NCBI RefSeq assembly: GCF_035222275.1
Contig: NW_026946360.1
Location: 434,001-498,000 of the forward strand
DNA: 64,000 bases
Source: Podospora bellae-mahoneyi
Taxonomy: Eukaryota > Ascomycota > Sordariomycetes > Sordariales > Podosporaceae
Direction: 5' to 3'
The first letter of the stretch is position 1. Each line of letters begins with the position of its first letter. The notes below the pieces were generated by a model. The model was not told where the DNA came from. It worked only from the letters and a program-made list of their open reading frames with translations, and ran no database searches. Positions 11,273-22,282 of the stretch are shown here, one piece after another. The translations under genes were made by a program, and so were the position numbers.

Positions 11273-13037
11273 TGTGATGGATTGATTTGGTGTTTTGAGG
11301 TATTAGGTAGCGCGTTCAAATCGAGGATCGAGGAGGGCGGTAATTAAATTGGCGGACAAAAATATGTCGTTCGTAGCCGATGTTGCAAAAACGAATGGAT
11401 CGAGTACAGGACTCTGGAAAGGAATGACAATTTCTTCAGGTGAAGAGGCGATGGGTGGCCAAACAGAAGCAAAAAGTGAGCAGAGGAGAAATGAGGGCGA
11501 CGGGGCGGTTAAAAACGAGCGCGAGGATCTGGGCACTCTGGGGGGGTGCTGGGGGTGGACGGGCCTCTTGACGATAGCGGGAAGGTATCGCTGCCGCAGA
11601 CTCTTGCGGCCAGGGTACATAGTCGACCCTGCCAATTGGCAGCCAAGCAACCATTTGAGACCATCTCCTTAATTTTAGCGTTGGGCATTGCTTCCCTGCG
11701 CGGCACGGTACCTGCGTCTGGTTGTGCGGTGTTCCTGGCAGACAGCAGCAAGCCAGGAACCGGGCGCCAATGACAGATGGGCGGGCAAGCTCATCCCAAA
11801 ATTCCCAATTCAGGCAGGAAATCAACAGCTCCGTTTCCCAATGGCAGCTTCCACCTGCTCTTCCAGTTTAGATGAGTGATTTCCCTGTTTTCCCCCCCAC
11901 CGCTCACTGCCTCACGCATGAAGCAAGCCTGACGTGGTGGTCCCATCTTCCACGTCGCGTGCGTCTGTGTTGGCGCGCTCTGTGGTCGCCGTGGACAGCC
12001 AAGAGGTTGCCAACAAGGCCTTCCCTGAGCAACAGTGGATGTCAAGGGCAGTTCTGGGCCAACAAGGAGGCCAGCGGTTTCTCAATCTTCGATTTTCCGG
12101 CGACCTTGCCGTGGGAAATTTGTCGCTGGCAAAACCCCGGCAGGAGTTTTCTGTTTCGATGCACACCAAGCCGGAGCAAAGCAAATGAGGCCAAGCAACT
12201 CCCGATACACCTCACCGTTAATCTCGGGGGATCTTCAGAGAACAATCTGGATTGCTGTGATATCGATAGCCTCATACCCATTCTCCACAAGCTCTGTCTA
12301 TCGAGCATAATAGAACAAAGATTCCCGACAATTCTCAAGCGCCAACGGACGGCGAAACGCCATTTCCGCATCTGTCTGTTTCCACCGAACTGACTTTGCC
12401 AGCTTGCGCCGTTCAAGTTGGCGGCAGCTTTTGGTTCCATCATGAGGTAATTTGACTGGCTGGCAGTGCACGGTTCATCTCGACTGTTTCAAGCGATCGA
12501 CATGGCCCGAGCGTCTCTGGCTATCGACAGGCGGTAATGGTGGCCGGTCCCACTTTCATGCCGGCCCGTAGCCGCAATTTCGGTCGGCCTTCCGCAGAAT
12601 TCTCGGCTCGGGGGTGGTTGAGACCGGGGCAGCTGGAGTTTCGGCGGCATGATCAGGGACCTTTGAGGATTGGGGACTTGTGAAATCTGGGGAATTGTTT
12701 TGGAGCTCACCACTTGCTTCTTGTCACCGGCCACTCCAAAGCGTCGGTTTCGAGTTACCCCTGACTCGCTCCACTCACCACAGTAGCATAGTGTAGTTTT
12801 CAAGCTAACGAAGGTTGTGCGAAACAAGATGTACCATATATGATGAACGTGGGATACTCGATACATACATTTGTATATAAAATTATCACAGGGATAGGTT
12901 TTAGGGTGAGTAATGAGCTTGGTGAGGGGGCGTTATCTCTAAGCCTTGTCCAAGGGTTCCAAACCCCAACCGCCGCAGCCCACTCCCACAACTCCACACA
13001 TAATCCCACTCTCGAGTCAAGAACAACACGACAGCAA
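11273..13037. other. Intergenic region upstream of the GPI-protein gene
   Basis: About 1.8 kb. The stretch 11,273-11,900 is purine-rich on plus (pyrimidine-rich on minus) and is the likely promoter and leader of the GPI-protein gene. From 11,900 to 13,037 there are only unconvincing open frames on both strands. The final 200 nt lie just upstream of tRNA-Phe. Confidence 0.45.
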
Positions 13038-13127
13038 GCGGGTTTAGCTCAGTTGGGAGAGCGTCAGACTGAAGTCAACTTCAGGAAGTCAATCTGAAGG
13101 TCATGTGTTCGATCCACATAAACCGCA
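13038..13127 (+). tRNA. tRNA-Phe (GAA) with a 17-nt intron
   Basis: The sequence folds as a cloverleaf: acceptor GCGGGTT with AAACCGC (the G5-A68 mismatch is, as I recall it, also found in Neurospora tRNA-Phe), D-arm GCTCAGTTGGGAGAGC, anticodon stem TCAGA/TCTGA with loop CTGAAGA and T-arm ATGTG-TTCGATC-CACAT, discriminator A. The intron occupies 13075-13091, just after position 37, and contains CTTCAG, which can pair with the anticodon loop as is usual for fungal tRNA-Phe introns. A T-rich Pol III terminator (TTTCTTTT) starts about 8 nt downstream. Confidence 0.96.
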
Positions 13128-13529
13128 AGCATCATTTCTTTTGCTTCTCTCAACCATCCCCTCCTCCCTCCCTCTGAAGGAAGATAATATTACCTTTTTG
13201 GCATCAATTCTCCCGGCCTCCTTGTTGACCTTGTGTGAGGAGGATGAGTTTGGCAGCTATATATCATGTGGAGATTAGGCCGCTTTAATATAACACCACG
13301 TCGTGCTTTATTTCTCTAACTCGTGTAAATAAGATAACTACCAAGAACCAACCAACCTACACCCCCATACAAACCCCAAAGACAACTAAATCACCAAACA
13401 TGCCCGCTGTTCTGCTTGCTAAATTTAAACTCCCCACCGCCCTTCGCAATTCCCACCAGCCCACCAATCCCCCAACATTACAAATTGATATTTCCTGTTT
13501 TCCCAACCCCTTCCAAATAAAAATCAATT
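13128..13529. other. Intergenic region, tRNA-Phe to GLO3 3' end
   Basis: About 400 nt of C- and A-rich sequence. It probably includes the GLO3 3' untranslated region, as GLO3 is transcribed towards it. No gene seen. Confidence 0.5.
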
Positions 13530-15267
13530 CTAGTTCCCTAAATAAGCCCTGATGGCTCCCTGCAACCTCCCAGCACCCTCCCCAAGCAGATGCGTAAGGT
13601 TCTCGAGGTCGTCGCCAGCAGTAATGCCGAACCTCCTGACAAAATCCTTCGCGGCGCTCTCCAAGTCACCATAATCATCCATGCCGCCGCCGGGCATATC
13701 GTCAGACTCCTCACGCCCAAAGTATGCATTCGAAGAGATAGCAGAGGCACCCTCAAACCCGCCCAGGCGGGACTTGGCTTCAGCCTGTGCCTCAGCGTTG
13801 AACATGCCTTTGCCGAAGAATTCGTCGGAAGAAATGGCCTTCTGAGTGCCAAACTTCTTGCGGGCGTAGTTGTCATTGTCATCATCTGCAAGGGAAAGCT
13901 GGATTAGTATCACGCCTCAACAGCCCTAAAATGATAGCAGAACTCACCATCAACATTGCCCTTGATAGGTCCAACAGACCCGAAGCCACCAGCGTTCTTC
14001 TTTGCTGTGGAAGCAGCGGCGGCAGCCTTCTGGGCACCAATCTGCCCGAATCCAAGTCTGCCCATACCCATACCCAAACGCTCCATCTCTGAAGCCGACT
14101 TTTCCCTTGTGTGAGAAGCCGAACCGTATCCACCACTCCGAGCCGAGCTCACAGGTGTGGGAGATAAAATGGCAGCACCGGTATCCTTCTTGGCAGCGGC
14201 GGCCTTGGAGCTCTGTTCTTCAGCTTCGGGATCATAGCCCAGCTTCTCGATACGCTCAGCCTCCTCCTTGGCCTTCTTCTCCGCCTCGTCAAAATCAATG
14301 ACCGCATCGCCACCCAACTTCTTTGCGCCGAGCTTGGTTGCGACCTTCTTCGCGCCGAGGACGTTGGCCTTGCGGGGCCCAGTAGTTGTCTTCTTCAAGC
14401 TGGAAGAGGTGACGATGCGGCCGGCAGCAGGCTTGGACTCGCCATCGGTCTTAGCCAGAGGGGAGGCGGTACGCGAAATATCCTTGCCGTTCTGGGCTGC
14501 GCTGCTTAATGGAGAGGCGGTGCGCCCGACAACGGGAGGGGTGGCGGTTCGTGAAATTGGCGGTGTAGGCTTCTTGATGGCCGGCTTGTCCCAAGATGAG
14601 AAGAAATCATCTTCCTCTTCGGCGGGTGCCTCGGCGGCGTCGCCACCTTCCTCAAGAACGACCTCTTCGGGGAACTCCTTGGCGTCCCTCGCGGCTCTCT
14701 TCTTGAGTTCCTCCTTGTACTTGGTCGCGGCAGTGGAGCTGTACTTGGTCTTGGGGTCCTTGCTGTTCAGCGCGGCAGACCCGCCGTTGGACTGGAAGAA
14801 CTTGGTCGCGGACTCGTTTCCGCCAACCTTCATGATGCGGAGCTGGTCCCATTGCCACTCTGTATTATAGCATGGTTAGTTATTATTGGCTCTTGTTGTC
14901 GGAGGCACGCGAACGCGAAACGGGGACATACGGTCGAGGTTAGTAGACCGAACAAAGGAGATGTGGACACCGAGGTTGCGATGGTGGGCCGAGCAATCGA
15001 GGCAGAGGTAGATGCCAAAAGGAACGGAGGTCCATGTTGGGTTCTTTTGACCGCAGTCGAAGCAGATCTGTCACGGGGGAAGGAATCCGTAGTTAGTAAA
15101 CCGTTTCCATCATCGTGGGTGGGCGTGGCCATGGTCTCGCGACCGAACTCGGCACCTTGCTGGCAACGCGAGGAGGGATGATATGGATGGCTTGCCTTAT
15201 TAGCCTGCTTGGACTTGAGCTTCTCAAAGAGCTTGAGCGACTGCTGCTTGGTAGCGAGGCCGCTCAT
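13530..15267 (-). CDS. glo3: ADP-ribosylation factor GTPase-activating protein GLO3
   Basis: Stimulates GTP hydrolysis by Arf1 on COPI vesicles in Golgi-to-ER traffic. Exons on the minus strand are 15267-15196, 15067-14932, 14859-13948 and 13885-13530; phases agree and the product has 491 residues. The Arf-GAP zinc finger begins at residue 25 with C26, C29, C46 and C49 in a CX2CX16CX2C array, followed by the arginine finger R54 in CLDCSAHHR. The middle is a charged, low-complexity linker with repeated RTASPL-type motifs. The C-terminus carries the Glo3 motif: two ISSxxxFG repeats (ISSDEFFG and ISSNAYFG), which separates it from GCS1-type Arf-GAPs. The first intron (15068-15195, 128 nt) starts with GC instead of GT (GCAAGC) but has a perfect TACTAAC branch site and a CAG acceptor. 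The other introns are 72 and 62 nt. The gene is divergent from TIM21. Confidence 0.96.
15092..15195 (-). promoter_or_regulatory. GC-AG intron signals in GLO3
   Basis: The donor of GLO3 intron 1 is GCAAGC at the exon edge (first base 15195). The branch site TACTAAC lies at 15098-15092 and the acceptor CAG ends at 15068. No GT donor nearby keeps the conserved residues NKICFDCG of the zinc finger in frame, so the GC donor is well supported. Confidence 0.85.
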
Positions 15268-15652
15268 TGTGTCTGGTGTGTAACGGTTGGCTCTGTAGTT
15301 AAGTGTGCTGGCGGTCTCGGATAGTAAAGTTCAAGGGGTGAAGTGCGGTCGAGGCTCGTGAATGTTCAATGGTGATCCAGTCAGGGGACAACGAGCCACA
15401 ATTTCGCTGCCCAGGAATCCATCCATGTGGCATCAAATCAATCCACTAACCCTGAACTGGCTTAGTGCTGAGCTGCCCCACGTCTGCACCCACGGGCCAC
15501 CTTGAGTCTTTTCCCCGCCGAGGAAATGCCGGGGCGGCAGAAGCCTGGGGCCCTGCAGCTTGAAGCACCCACTTGACCTCACCTTGAAGGAGGCGGACAG
15601 TCTTCGAATCACGATATCTATTGCGTGAAGCAATGGATAATTCCCAACCGCC
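15268..15652. promoter_or_regulatory. Shared divergent promoter of GLO3 and TIM21
   Basis: The 385 nt between the two start codons must hold both promoters. No obvious TATA box is seen near either start. Confidence 0.6.
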
Positions 15653-16439
15653 ATGATGATCAAATCCCATCTAACCCCTGTTCTTCGGCTTCGAACCCTC
15701 CCCTCCACCTCCCCAGTGGTCAATCTACGTGCCCTTCAACCTCGCCATTACGCAACCCACCACCAAACTTCGTCCTCCAAATCTGAACCAGAAGTTAAAC
15801 GCCGCTCCGTCACGCCCTTCAACGACACTGGCTCTGTCCCATGGTCCTCCCTTTCGATCCTTGAAAAGGGTGCTCGTGCCAGCCAGCAAACTTTCAACTT
15901 CGGCCTCGTTATCCTCGGTTTGACCCTCACCTCTGGCGTGCTCTACGTGCTCTACACCGAGGTCTTCTCGCCCTCCTCCCGAACAGCCTACTTCAACCGC
16001 GCCGTTGACCGTATAAAGGCTGATCCGCGCTTGATTGGGCTCCTGGGAGATGGCAAAAAAATCGAGGCATTCGGAGAGGAGACCGGCAACAAGTGGCGGA
16101 GGGCGAGGCCGATCGCCTCGAGTGAAGTGACGGATCGGAATGGGGTTCAGCATATGTACATCAACTTCAACGTGCGTTATACAGCTAGCGAGAAATTACT
16201 GAAGGAAACATGCTGACATGGCATCATAATAATAGCTCAAGGGACCGAAAGGTACTGGCACGGCTTTTGTACACCTTTTCAAGCCGGTTGGAGGGAAACA
16301 GTGGGAGTACAGGTACTTTTATGTTGATGTAAAAGGCCAACAGAGGATCTACCTGGAGAACGCAGAGGCTGCCGCCGCACTGGCTGCGAAGGAGAGGTCC
16401 AAGACCGATGGGATCAAGTTTCTCGGTATCAGGTGGTGA
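15653..16439 (+). CDS. tim21: Mitochondrial import inner membrane translocase subunit TIM21
   Basis: Component of the TIM23 presequence translocase; its intermembrane-space domain binds TOM22 and links import to respiratory-chain supercomplexes. Exons are 15653-16171 and 16236-16439, separated by a 64-nt intron (GTGCGT donor, CTGAC branch, TAG acceptor) in phase 0, giving 240 residues. The N-terminus (residues 1 to about 35) is rich in Arg, Ser, Thr and Leu without acidic residues, a typical matrix-targeting presequence ending near RHYATHH. One transmembrane segment lies at about 80-103 (FGLVILGLTLTSGVLYVLYT). The conserved TIM21 domain follows, including FNRAVDRIKADPRLIGLLG and, across the splice, NFNLKGPKGTG, and ends with GIKFLGIRW. 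Two consecutive ATGs lie at the start; I took the first. Confidence 0.95.
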
Positions 16440-17573
16440 AGTCATCGCCAGGTGCGAGAGCGGTGTATGATAAAGGTATGTGTGTACAATATCAGTTGGC
16501 TGTGATGGAATTTCAGGGAAACTATGATCAAGGCGTTTTGAATTTCGACAAAGCTTAGGAAGAGAAGCATATTATCAAAAGGATCTCACATATACCCATC
16601 AAACCATATTTTAGCCGTCTAAACTGTTGGCCAAAGTAGCCGCTTTGCCTCATATATTCATTAGTGAAAACTAGCAGCTACTGAGTGAGCTAGGGCGTGA
16701 TCTTTTGGCCGTAATTTTCGCTGAAAATCTTCATATCAAGACTCTTAGAATGTGTCATCTTTTTTCGTCTGAAACAGTTCATCAGCCAATTTGAATGGGA
16801 AACCGTTCCTGAAGAGAAGTCCGTGTATTTTAAACTCTGACTAACTATAGGCCTTTAAAAACTCCAATTTTCCATGAAAGTCTTCATTAAAGAAAAAGGT
16901 GATGAAGACTTTCATACTGCAAAGTATGGTCAATTACAGGGCCTTACAGCAAGCCATATCCACCGTAGGCCACCTTCTTCCAGGGCCTTTATCTTGACTT
17001 CGACCGGTCTTCGATAGGGCCTTGGCACGTACTGGCCAATACCTCAAAAATACTTCATCAGGGGCACCCAGGGCCTTGATGAAACCCTCCATGGAAATTC
17101 TTTCCAACGGCTGCTGTTTGGGTCAAAAGATCACAGCCCTGGTTACTGAGAGCGGACCATTAACACCCCTATGACCGTACACTAACCGTCATGATTCCAA
17201 CCTGTAACCTTCTCTTCTTTCGTCTTTACCTGTGTTCCATCCCAACAAAACCATAAAAATGAAACGCGACCTTTTGGTTTCCCTCCTCCCCACCCCCAAA
17301 TTATCATTAATAAATGGAAGGAAAGCCAGCCGCCAAGACCCAGACAAACTCCTGCTGACAGTAAGAGACATTCTCCCTTATCTTACACCATGCCACGCTC
17401 TTCTTCGTCTTTTGTGCCGACGTGCTTGTCTTCGTCTTTTGCTCGGAGGTGCTCGTCCTCCCCCCAGCCGCACAGTTGTATTTTTTTTAACGTTTCCTGA
17501 AACCGGAGGTAGAACAGGTGAAGCGCTTGAATAGGTAAGCAGGCACATTCCGAAGCTCAGTACCGGAGCCATT
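16440..17573. other. Intergenic region with AT-rich repeats
   Basis: The 1.1 kb between the convergent TIM21 and BTB-bromodomain genes is AT-richer than its surroundings from about 16,480 to 17,000. It contains an inverted repeat (16,874-16,915), a TAGGCCTTTAAA motif at 16,848-16,859 and four copies of AGGGCCTT at 16,938, 16,982, 17,016 and 17,070. No coding sequence is recognisable; a small decayed repeat is one explanation. Confidence 0.5.
16874..16915. repeat. 14-bp inverted repeat with 14-nt spacer
   Basis: ATGAAAGTCTTCAT at 16874-16887 is matched exactly by its reverse complement ATGAAGACTTTCAT at 16902-16915. It can form a hairpin with a 14-nt loop and sits in an AT-rich interval between two convergent genes. 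Confidence 0.9.
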
Positions 17574-19044
17574 CTAATGCCCCTCATCCCCTTCCATCTT
17601 CGCGATCCACTTGTTCATCTGGCTAAACTTGTCCTCAAACGACTTTTGCAACTTCTCTGCCGCGCCCCACATGGGATCAGTCTCATTCCAGTACTCATAG
17701 CAGTTCGCAAAGATTTGGTTCATGTCTGCCAGGAACTCCTGTTCGTCATTGTACTCCTTGTTGTCCATCTTGTTCTTCATCGTCGTCAAGTCCATGGGCT
17801 TCTTGACCACGTTGAAGTAGTCGGGTACGCCATCACGCTGGGGGTCGACGGGATCCTTGAAGGGCCCAACAACACGGGTCCAAAAGCCTGGTTATAGACG
17901 TTAATATCAGTTCAAGTAATGTGAGAGGAAAGGTGAAGCGGGCTTACCAGGACCAGAGAGCATCCTGGCCAGTAGGTCTGCGCAAAAGTTCAGTTTCTGG
18001 TTCGTTGAAAACTGCTGGCTCGCAATCGCAGCTCCACTAGTGCGGCGCTTAGGGCCTGGTTTAGACGAGGCTTTTGGCACAGAAGCGGTGGCTCCCTTTG
18101 TCACCGTCTTGCGACCAGAAGCGGTCTGAGAGACAACAGGGGGTGACCCGTTGGTACCAGCTTCCGACACACGCTGCTTCTTCGCAGGTCGTCCTCCTTC
18201 CTGTCCCCCTTCAGTGTCACGTCGCTTCTCTGCGGCCGGGGCAAGGGCGGCAGGATCGGATCCAGCCCGCTCATCAAGGGGGGAGCTGTTCTCCAGTGAG
18301 CTCATAGCTACCACCAACTCACTCAACACCTCCTGCGGCAACGACCTCGCAAACTCTGTCCGGGACTCCGACGATCTCATATACTCGGCAGCCCACGAAA
18401 GGAGCAGCTTTCGTATCGAAGAGCCCTCGGGAGTATCTTTCCACACTTGTACAAGAAGTGGTGTTGCGGGAATGTGTTCGGTGATGCGTCTGCACTCAAT
18501 CATGGCGTCCAGAGTTGCATCGCAGAGGCCGTCGATGCCGAGCATATGGCCAAGCTTCCACACGCCAATGAGTACATCATAGCTGGGAAGGTTATCCAGT
18601 GATGGGAAGACCTGGCCCGTGTAGAGATAGTTCTGGCAGTACGCGAACACCTCGGTGGGTGTTTCTGGGAGTCTGACAATGTTCTCGATGGATTCTTGGT
18701 CTGCATTCTCGTCGAAGAACTTGCGGTAATAGGAGGACTTGGAGCACAAGAAGTCTTTTTGGATACCGAACGGTATCTCCTCGGGTCCGACTAAGGCGAT
18801 GACAAATATGGGATGAGGTTCCCTGGGAAGATTGTCTATGTCAGTATGTGCGATGCTAATCATGCGAGGATGCGACTTACAGCCAGGAGAATGGTCGGTG
18901 TTCTTGTATGCTATTGGCTGGGCGCGCTACTTCAACTGGGGCGACATCACTCGCATTCTTGTCGGCAGCTTCTACGATAGTGACTACCTCAGCAGCGACG
19001 GCGACGGCATCCCCATTTGGCTGTGGTACAGGCTCTTCTGCCAT
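17574..19044 (-). CDS. BTB/POZ domain plus bromodomain protein, three exons
   Basis: Predicted nuclear chromatin reader; no characterised homologue is recognised. Exons on minus are 19044-18881, 18822-17948 and 17887-17574; introns of 58 nt (branch TACTGAC) and 60 nt join in phase, giving 450 residues. Residues 1-55 are Ala/Val/Glu-rich. A BTB-like fold spans about 58-165 (IFVIALVGPEEIPFGIQKDF, then SKSSYYRKFF and FAYCQNYLYTGQVFP), followed by a helical extension as in fungal BTB proteins. A disordered linker carries a basic signal (PAKKQRVSE, near 267-275) and a second basic patch (GPKRRTSG). The bromodomain occupies about 324-445: FWTRVVGPF replaces WPF, then PDYFNVVKKPMDLTTMKNKM and a helix with NCYEYW, where the acetyl-lysine contact asparagine is retained, although the usual YN is EYW. 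Start chosen at the first in-frame ATG. Role as reader or adaptor is inferred from the domains. Confidence 0.88.
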
Positions 19045-19804
19045 TCTGGATGTGTGATTATTTGCGTTAGCCCATCGTCTCGTGGATCTTACATGGCGGG
19101 GATCATGGAAACTACACGTCTCATGTTGAGATGAGAGACGTGATTCACCATTCCGGCAAGACGGTGGCTCATTTGATGGAATGATCAAAAGAATGTGTGC
19201 GCGAGAGTAAGTACTGCATGATACATCTCAATTGACATACCTATTATCCGTAGGCTCCTCCATGACTTCAAACATTGAGCCGAGTGAGACCAGTGTTGAC
19301 CTCTAGTTGTTGATGAAGCACTTACTGCCAGGCGCCGTGCGCTTTCTCAGACCAAGGATCAATTGGTGAGCGGCAGGTAGTTAATAATAATAGAGAGATG
19401 AGTGCCACCACAAATTGATGGCATATGATGTGCGAGCTCGGTTTGATTGTTTGAGACGAAAAGCAATGAGCTGTGTAAAAGTCAAAAGTAAGATGAGCTT
19501 TGGCGAATGAACGTGAGATGTGATCCAGTCCAAGTTGCGGTTCGGTGACCCACTTTCATACTGTGCGGAGCAGCGGAAGGAATGCGGGAGGGCACTGTGT
19601 CAGCCAAACCAGCACGAAGAGTGGCAGGTACTATCAGGACTTGGTAGTACTGTGGATTGTTTTTTTTTTTGATGGTACTAAAATGTTAGGAAATGGCTTC
19701 ATACTCATTATTTGCCCTCATTTAGGTTGATATCCGGCGGCATTTCACTTTTATAAGTGTTACATCCAATTGCCACACCATCAAACAGCAGCTGATTCCT
19801 CTCA
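19045..19804. other. Intergenic region, BTB-bromodomain promoter to tRNA-Cys
   Basis: The frame upstream of the BTB-bromodomain start stays open for about 48 codons but has no ATG, so it is probably leader. The rest contains a T-run near 19,661-19,670 and nothing recognisable as a gene. Confidence 0.5.
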
Positions 19805-19876
19805 GGACGAATAGCTCAGGGGTAGAGCAACCGGCTGCAGTCCGGTAGGTCACGTGTTCAAATCACGTTTCGTCCT
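19805..19876 (+). tRNA. tRNA-Cys (GCA), no intron
   Basis: A complete 72-nt cloverleaf: acceptor GGACGAA/TTCGTCC, D-arm GCTCAGGGGTAGAGC, anticodon stem ACCGG/CCGGT with loop CTGCAGT (anticodon GCA), T-arm ACGTG-TTCAAAT-CACGT and discriminator T. TTTT follows within 8 nt and TTTTTT about 15 nt downstream as terminators. Confidence 0.97.
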
Positions 19877-20437
19877 TACCTTTTGCATCGTTTTTTAAAT
19901 CATTCATGTTTTTTATCATTTAGTTTTCGTCAGTCAATACATCGTTTTATTTGTTCTGGGCTTGCTGGTTTCTCTATGGAGTGTTGTTTCCAACATATAC
20001 TCTGTATCAGTGGTTTAGGGCTTTGTAAGAGATTCTCATACCACGCCTCCAGGCTGCGAGTTTCCATCTTTCGGAGAACCAAGAAATCTAGAGGCGACTA
20101 GTTTGCATGAAAAGATAATAAATGCGTGTGCATAGTTTATGTCAATAGTTTGAGTACTGCCTTTGTCATCATCTCAATCCATTTCACTTAGGGGCAGGAT
20201 CTGTCTGTTTTGATAATGGCTACTCCTGCTTCTGATACGAACAGGACTTCGAAATGACCACTGAGCATTGCTTATTGTATGGTACTATGGATTTACTGGA
20301 AGACCACGTAGCAGGCTTTGAGGGTTACGAATAAATAAATAAAAGGCTGTCAATATCGTAGAGTGGTAGTTGCTGGTGCCTGTCCCCAGATCCCTGACGA
20401 ATCTATACCTCAATATCTTCCTACTCCCCGGTAGATA
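19877..20437. other. Intergenic region, tRNA-Cys to LRR-like gene 3' end
   Basis: About 560 nt, AT-rich, with no gene seen. The right end probably holds the 3' untranslated region of the LRR-like gene. Confidence 0.5.
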
Positions 20438-22282
20438 TTACTCCTTTCCCTCTTCATCAGTCTCGACCACTATTCCTCTCTTACCCATCCCCTTCTCTGC
20501 TCTCCGTCCCCTCACATGCCTCTCCACCCTCCTCGCATTCTCCGTCACCATCTCATACCTCGCCCTCTCACTGCTCCCTGCCTCCTCCCCCAGTTTATAA
20601 CCTGCGTACATCACTATCCTCTCCACCTTCCCCCAAGCGCCCACCCAATCAACCATATCATGTCCGCTCTTCGACCACAGCGCCGAAGCCCATAGTCCGC
20701 AACCCGTCAAGTCCAGATGCTCGAGCCGATACAAACTCTTGCTCAACCGGTTCAACACCATGATCGCCTCTGTCCAGTCGTTGTCCAAACTGTGACTGTA
20801 CGGTCCCGTGGCTCCATATTGAACCACCTGCCCCTGTGCAGTGAGCATAGTAGCCAATTTTGCGTTGGGGGTAAGTGATGGCTCCGGCCAAAACGCCAGA
20901 CTCAAGTGCGTCAAGTTCGGCATATGGGTAGCAAAAGAAAGCAAGTGCCGCCAGGAGACATTATGGGCATGTTCCGGATCGAGGGCCAGCGACAAGTGTG
21001 TCAAGTTGGGCAGCAGGGCGGCCGGTATTGACGGCTCGAGCGTTGGTTCGTCATCAGGTGCGTCCCATGAGTCTTTGGGATCAGCTGTTGATACAACAGC
21101 TGCCGCTTGGGGTGGGTATAAGAAATCTGACAGCTCGCGGATCTTGAGTGACCGCCCCAGCGACCAGGACAGGTCAAGACAGGAAAAGTCGTCGTTCACG
21201 ACGCCTGGGGGGAGGAACTCTCCATGTCGTTCCTGTTCATAGTGACTGTCCTCGTCGTCCTCGTACACCACAGGAGGAGGGGGAAGCAGGATGGCTCTCA
21301 TGTCCTGCAGCGTCAGGCCTTTCTCACTATACAACCCAATATACGCCAGCAACGCCCCTCTCACGCGTGTTGGTAGCTCATAGAGAATATACCGGCAATA
21401 TTCCACCTGCCAGTCCCACGTCCTCGCAAACCCCTTCAGCACGAGATCCATCAAACTCCCCTTTGCAGGCAAGATCATACCCGGCAGCGGTCTTTGAGCA
21501 TAATTCTGCGCCCCACCAAACTCAATCAATGTCCGAGGGTCACTATACAGACCACTCCCCGCAGGCCTGGATACCCAGCTCCGCGGGGGCGCCGGTCCCG
21601 GAGGCAGTCTCCTACCTGTGGCATCAACCCGCACCGGACGCCTTGGTGGCGGCGCCGGCGTCTCCGGCAGCTGAAGGATCTGCCGTATTGCTGGCGGAAC
21701 AGTCGGCTGAACAAACGCCTCTGCTGGACGGATTTGCGATGAGCCACCGTCCCTCAGCCCCGCCCGACGCAAGTCGGCGAGCAGCTCATTGACGGAACGG
21801 TTCTGTTGTTGGTCGTCTGTGATGACAGGAAAGAAAGTATCGAGAGAATGTTAGTCTTGCTTAATCATCCCACTAGAGTGTATCTCACACCCTTTCCAGA
21901 AACTGTTGGGTTTGTGTATGGGACCCCGCCCCCCAGGGTAAACAAGATCAACACACACACACACACACACACAGAGGGTGTGGGTGAAAAAGAGTTCGAT
22001 GGAGGGGGTGTGTAGAATGGAACTATCCAATTTACGGGCCAAACCGCCCCAAACACGGTTCAACGTTCAACGGCTGCGGGGATACACGACGGGGAGGGGG
22101 GAAATGTGGACATCATGCGGGGCTCCGGTGTGGTACCAGCAGACAATAAAGAGAGAAAAAGAACTAAAACGAAACGCACCATTGTGGCTGTTGTGCCTGC
22201 TAGCAGCCGTACTGCTGCTGAGTGACGCTGGTGCTGTGGACTGCGGCTTGGAATATTGTTTTTGGTGTCTCTTCTTCGGCAT
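20438..22282 (-). CDS. Conserved fungal protein with LRR-like segment, two exons
   Basis: I do not recognise a characterised homologue. Exons on minus are 22282-22180 and 21816-20438; the 363-nt intron (21817-22179) has donor GTGCGT, branch GACTAAC and acceptor CAG, and phases agree, giving 493 residues. The N-terminus is basic and Ser/Gln-rich (MPKKRHQKQYSK), with SVNELLADLRR at the splice-proximal start of exon 2. A proline-rich region follows (about 75-115). The central part has a helical segment (CRYILYELPTRVRGALLAYIG) and an acidic loop. Near residues 300-350 two copies of LPNLTHLSLA or MPNLTHLSLA occur, and a third unit reads LYRLEHLDLTGCGLWASAL, the spacing of leucine-rich repeats as in F-box/LRR proteins. 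No F-box, signal peptide or transmembrane segment is seen. A scaffold role is only a guess. Confidence 0.8.
21951..21973. repeat. (AC)n microsatellite inside the LRR-like gene intron
   Basis: About 11.5 uninterrupted AC units lie in the single large intron of the LRR-like gene. On the transcript they read as GU repeats. Confidence 0.95.
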
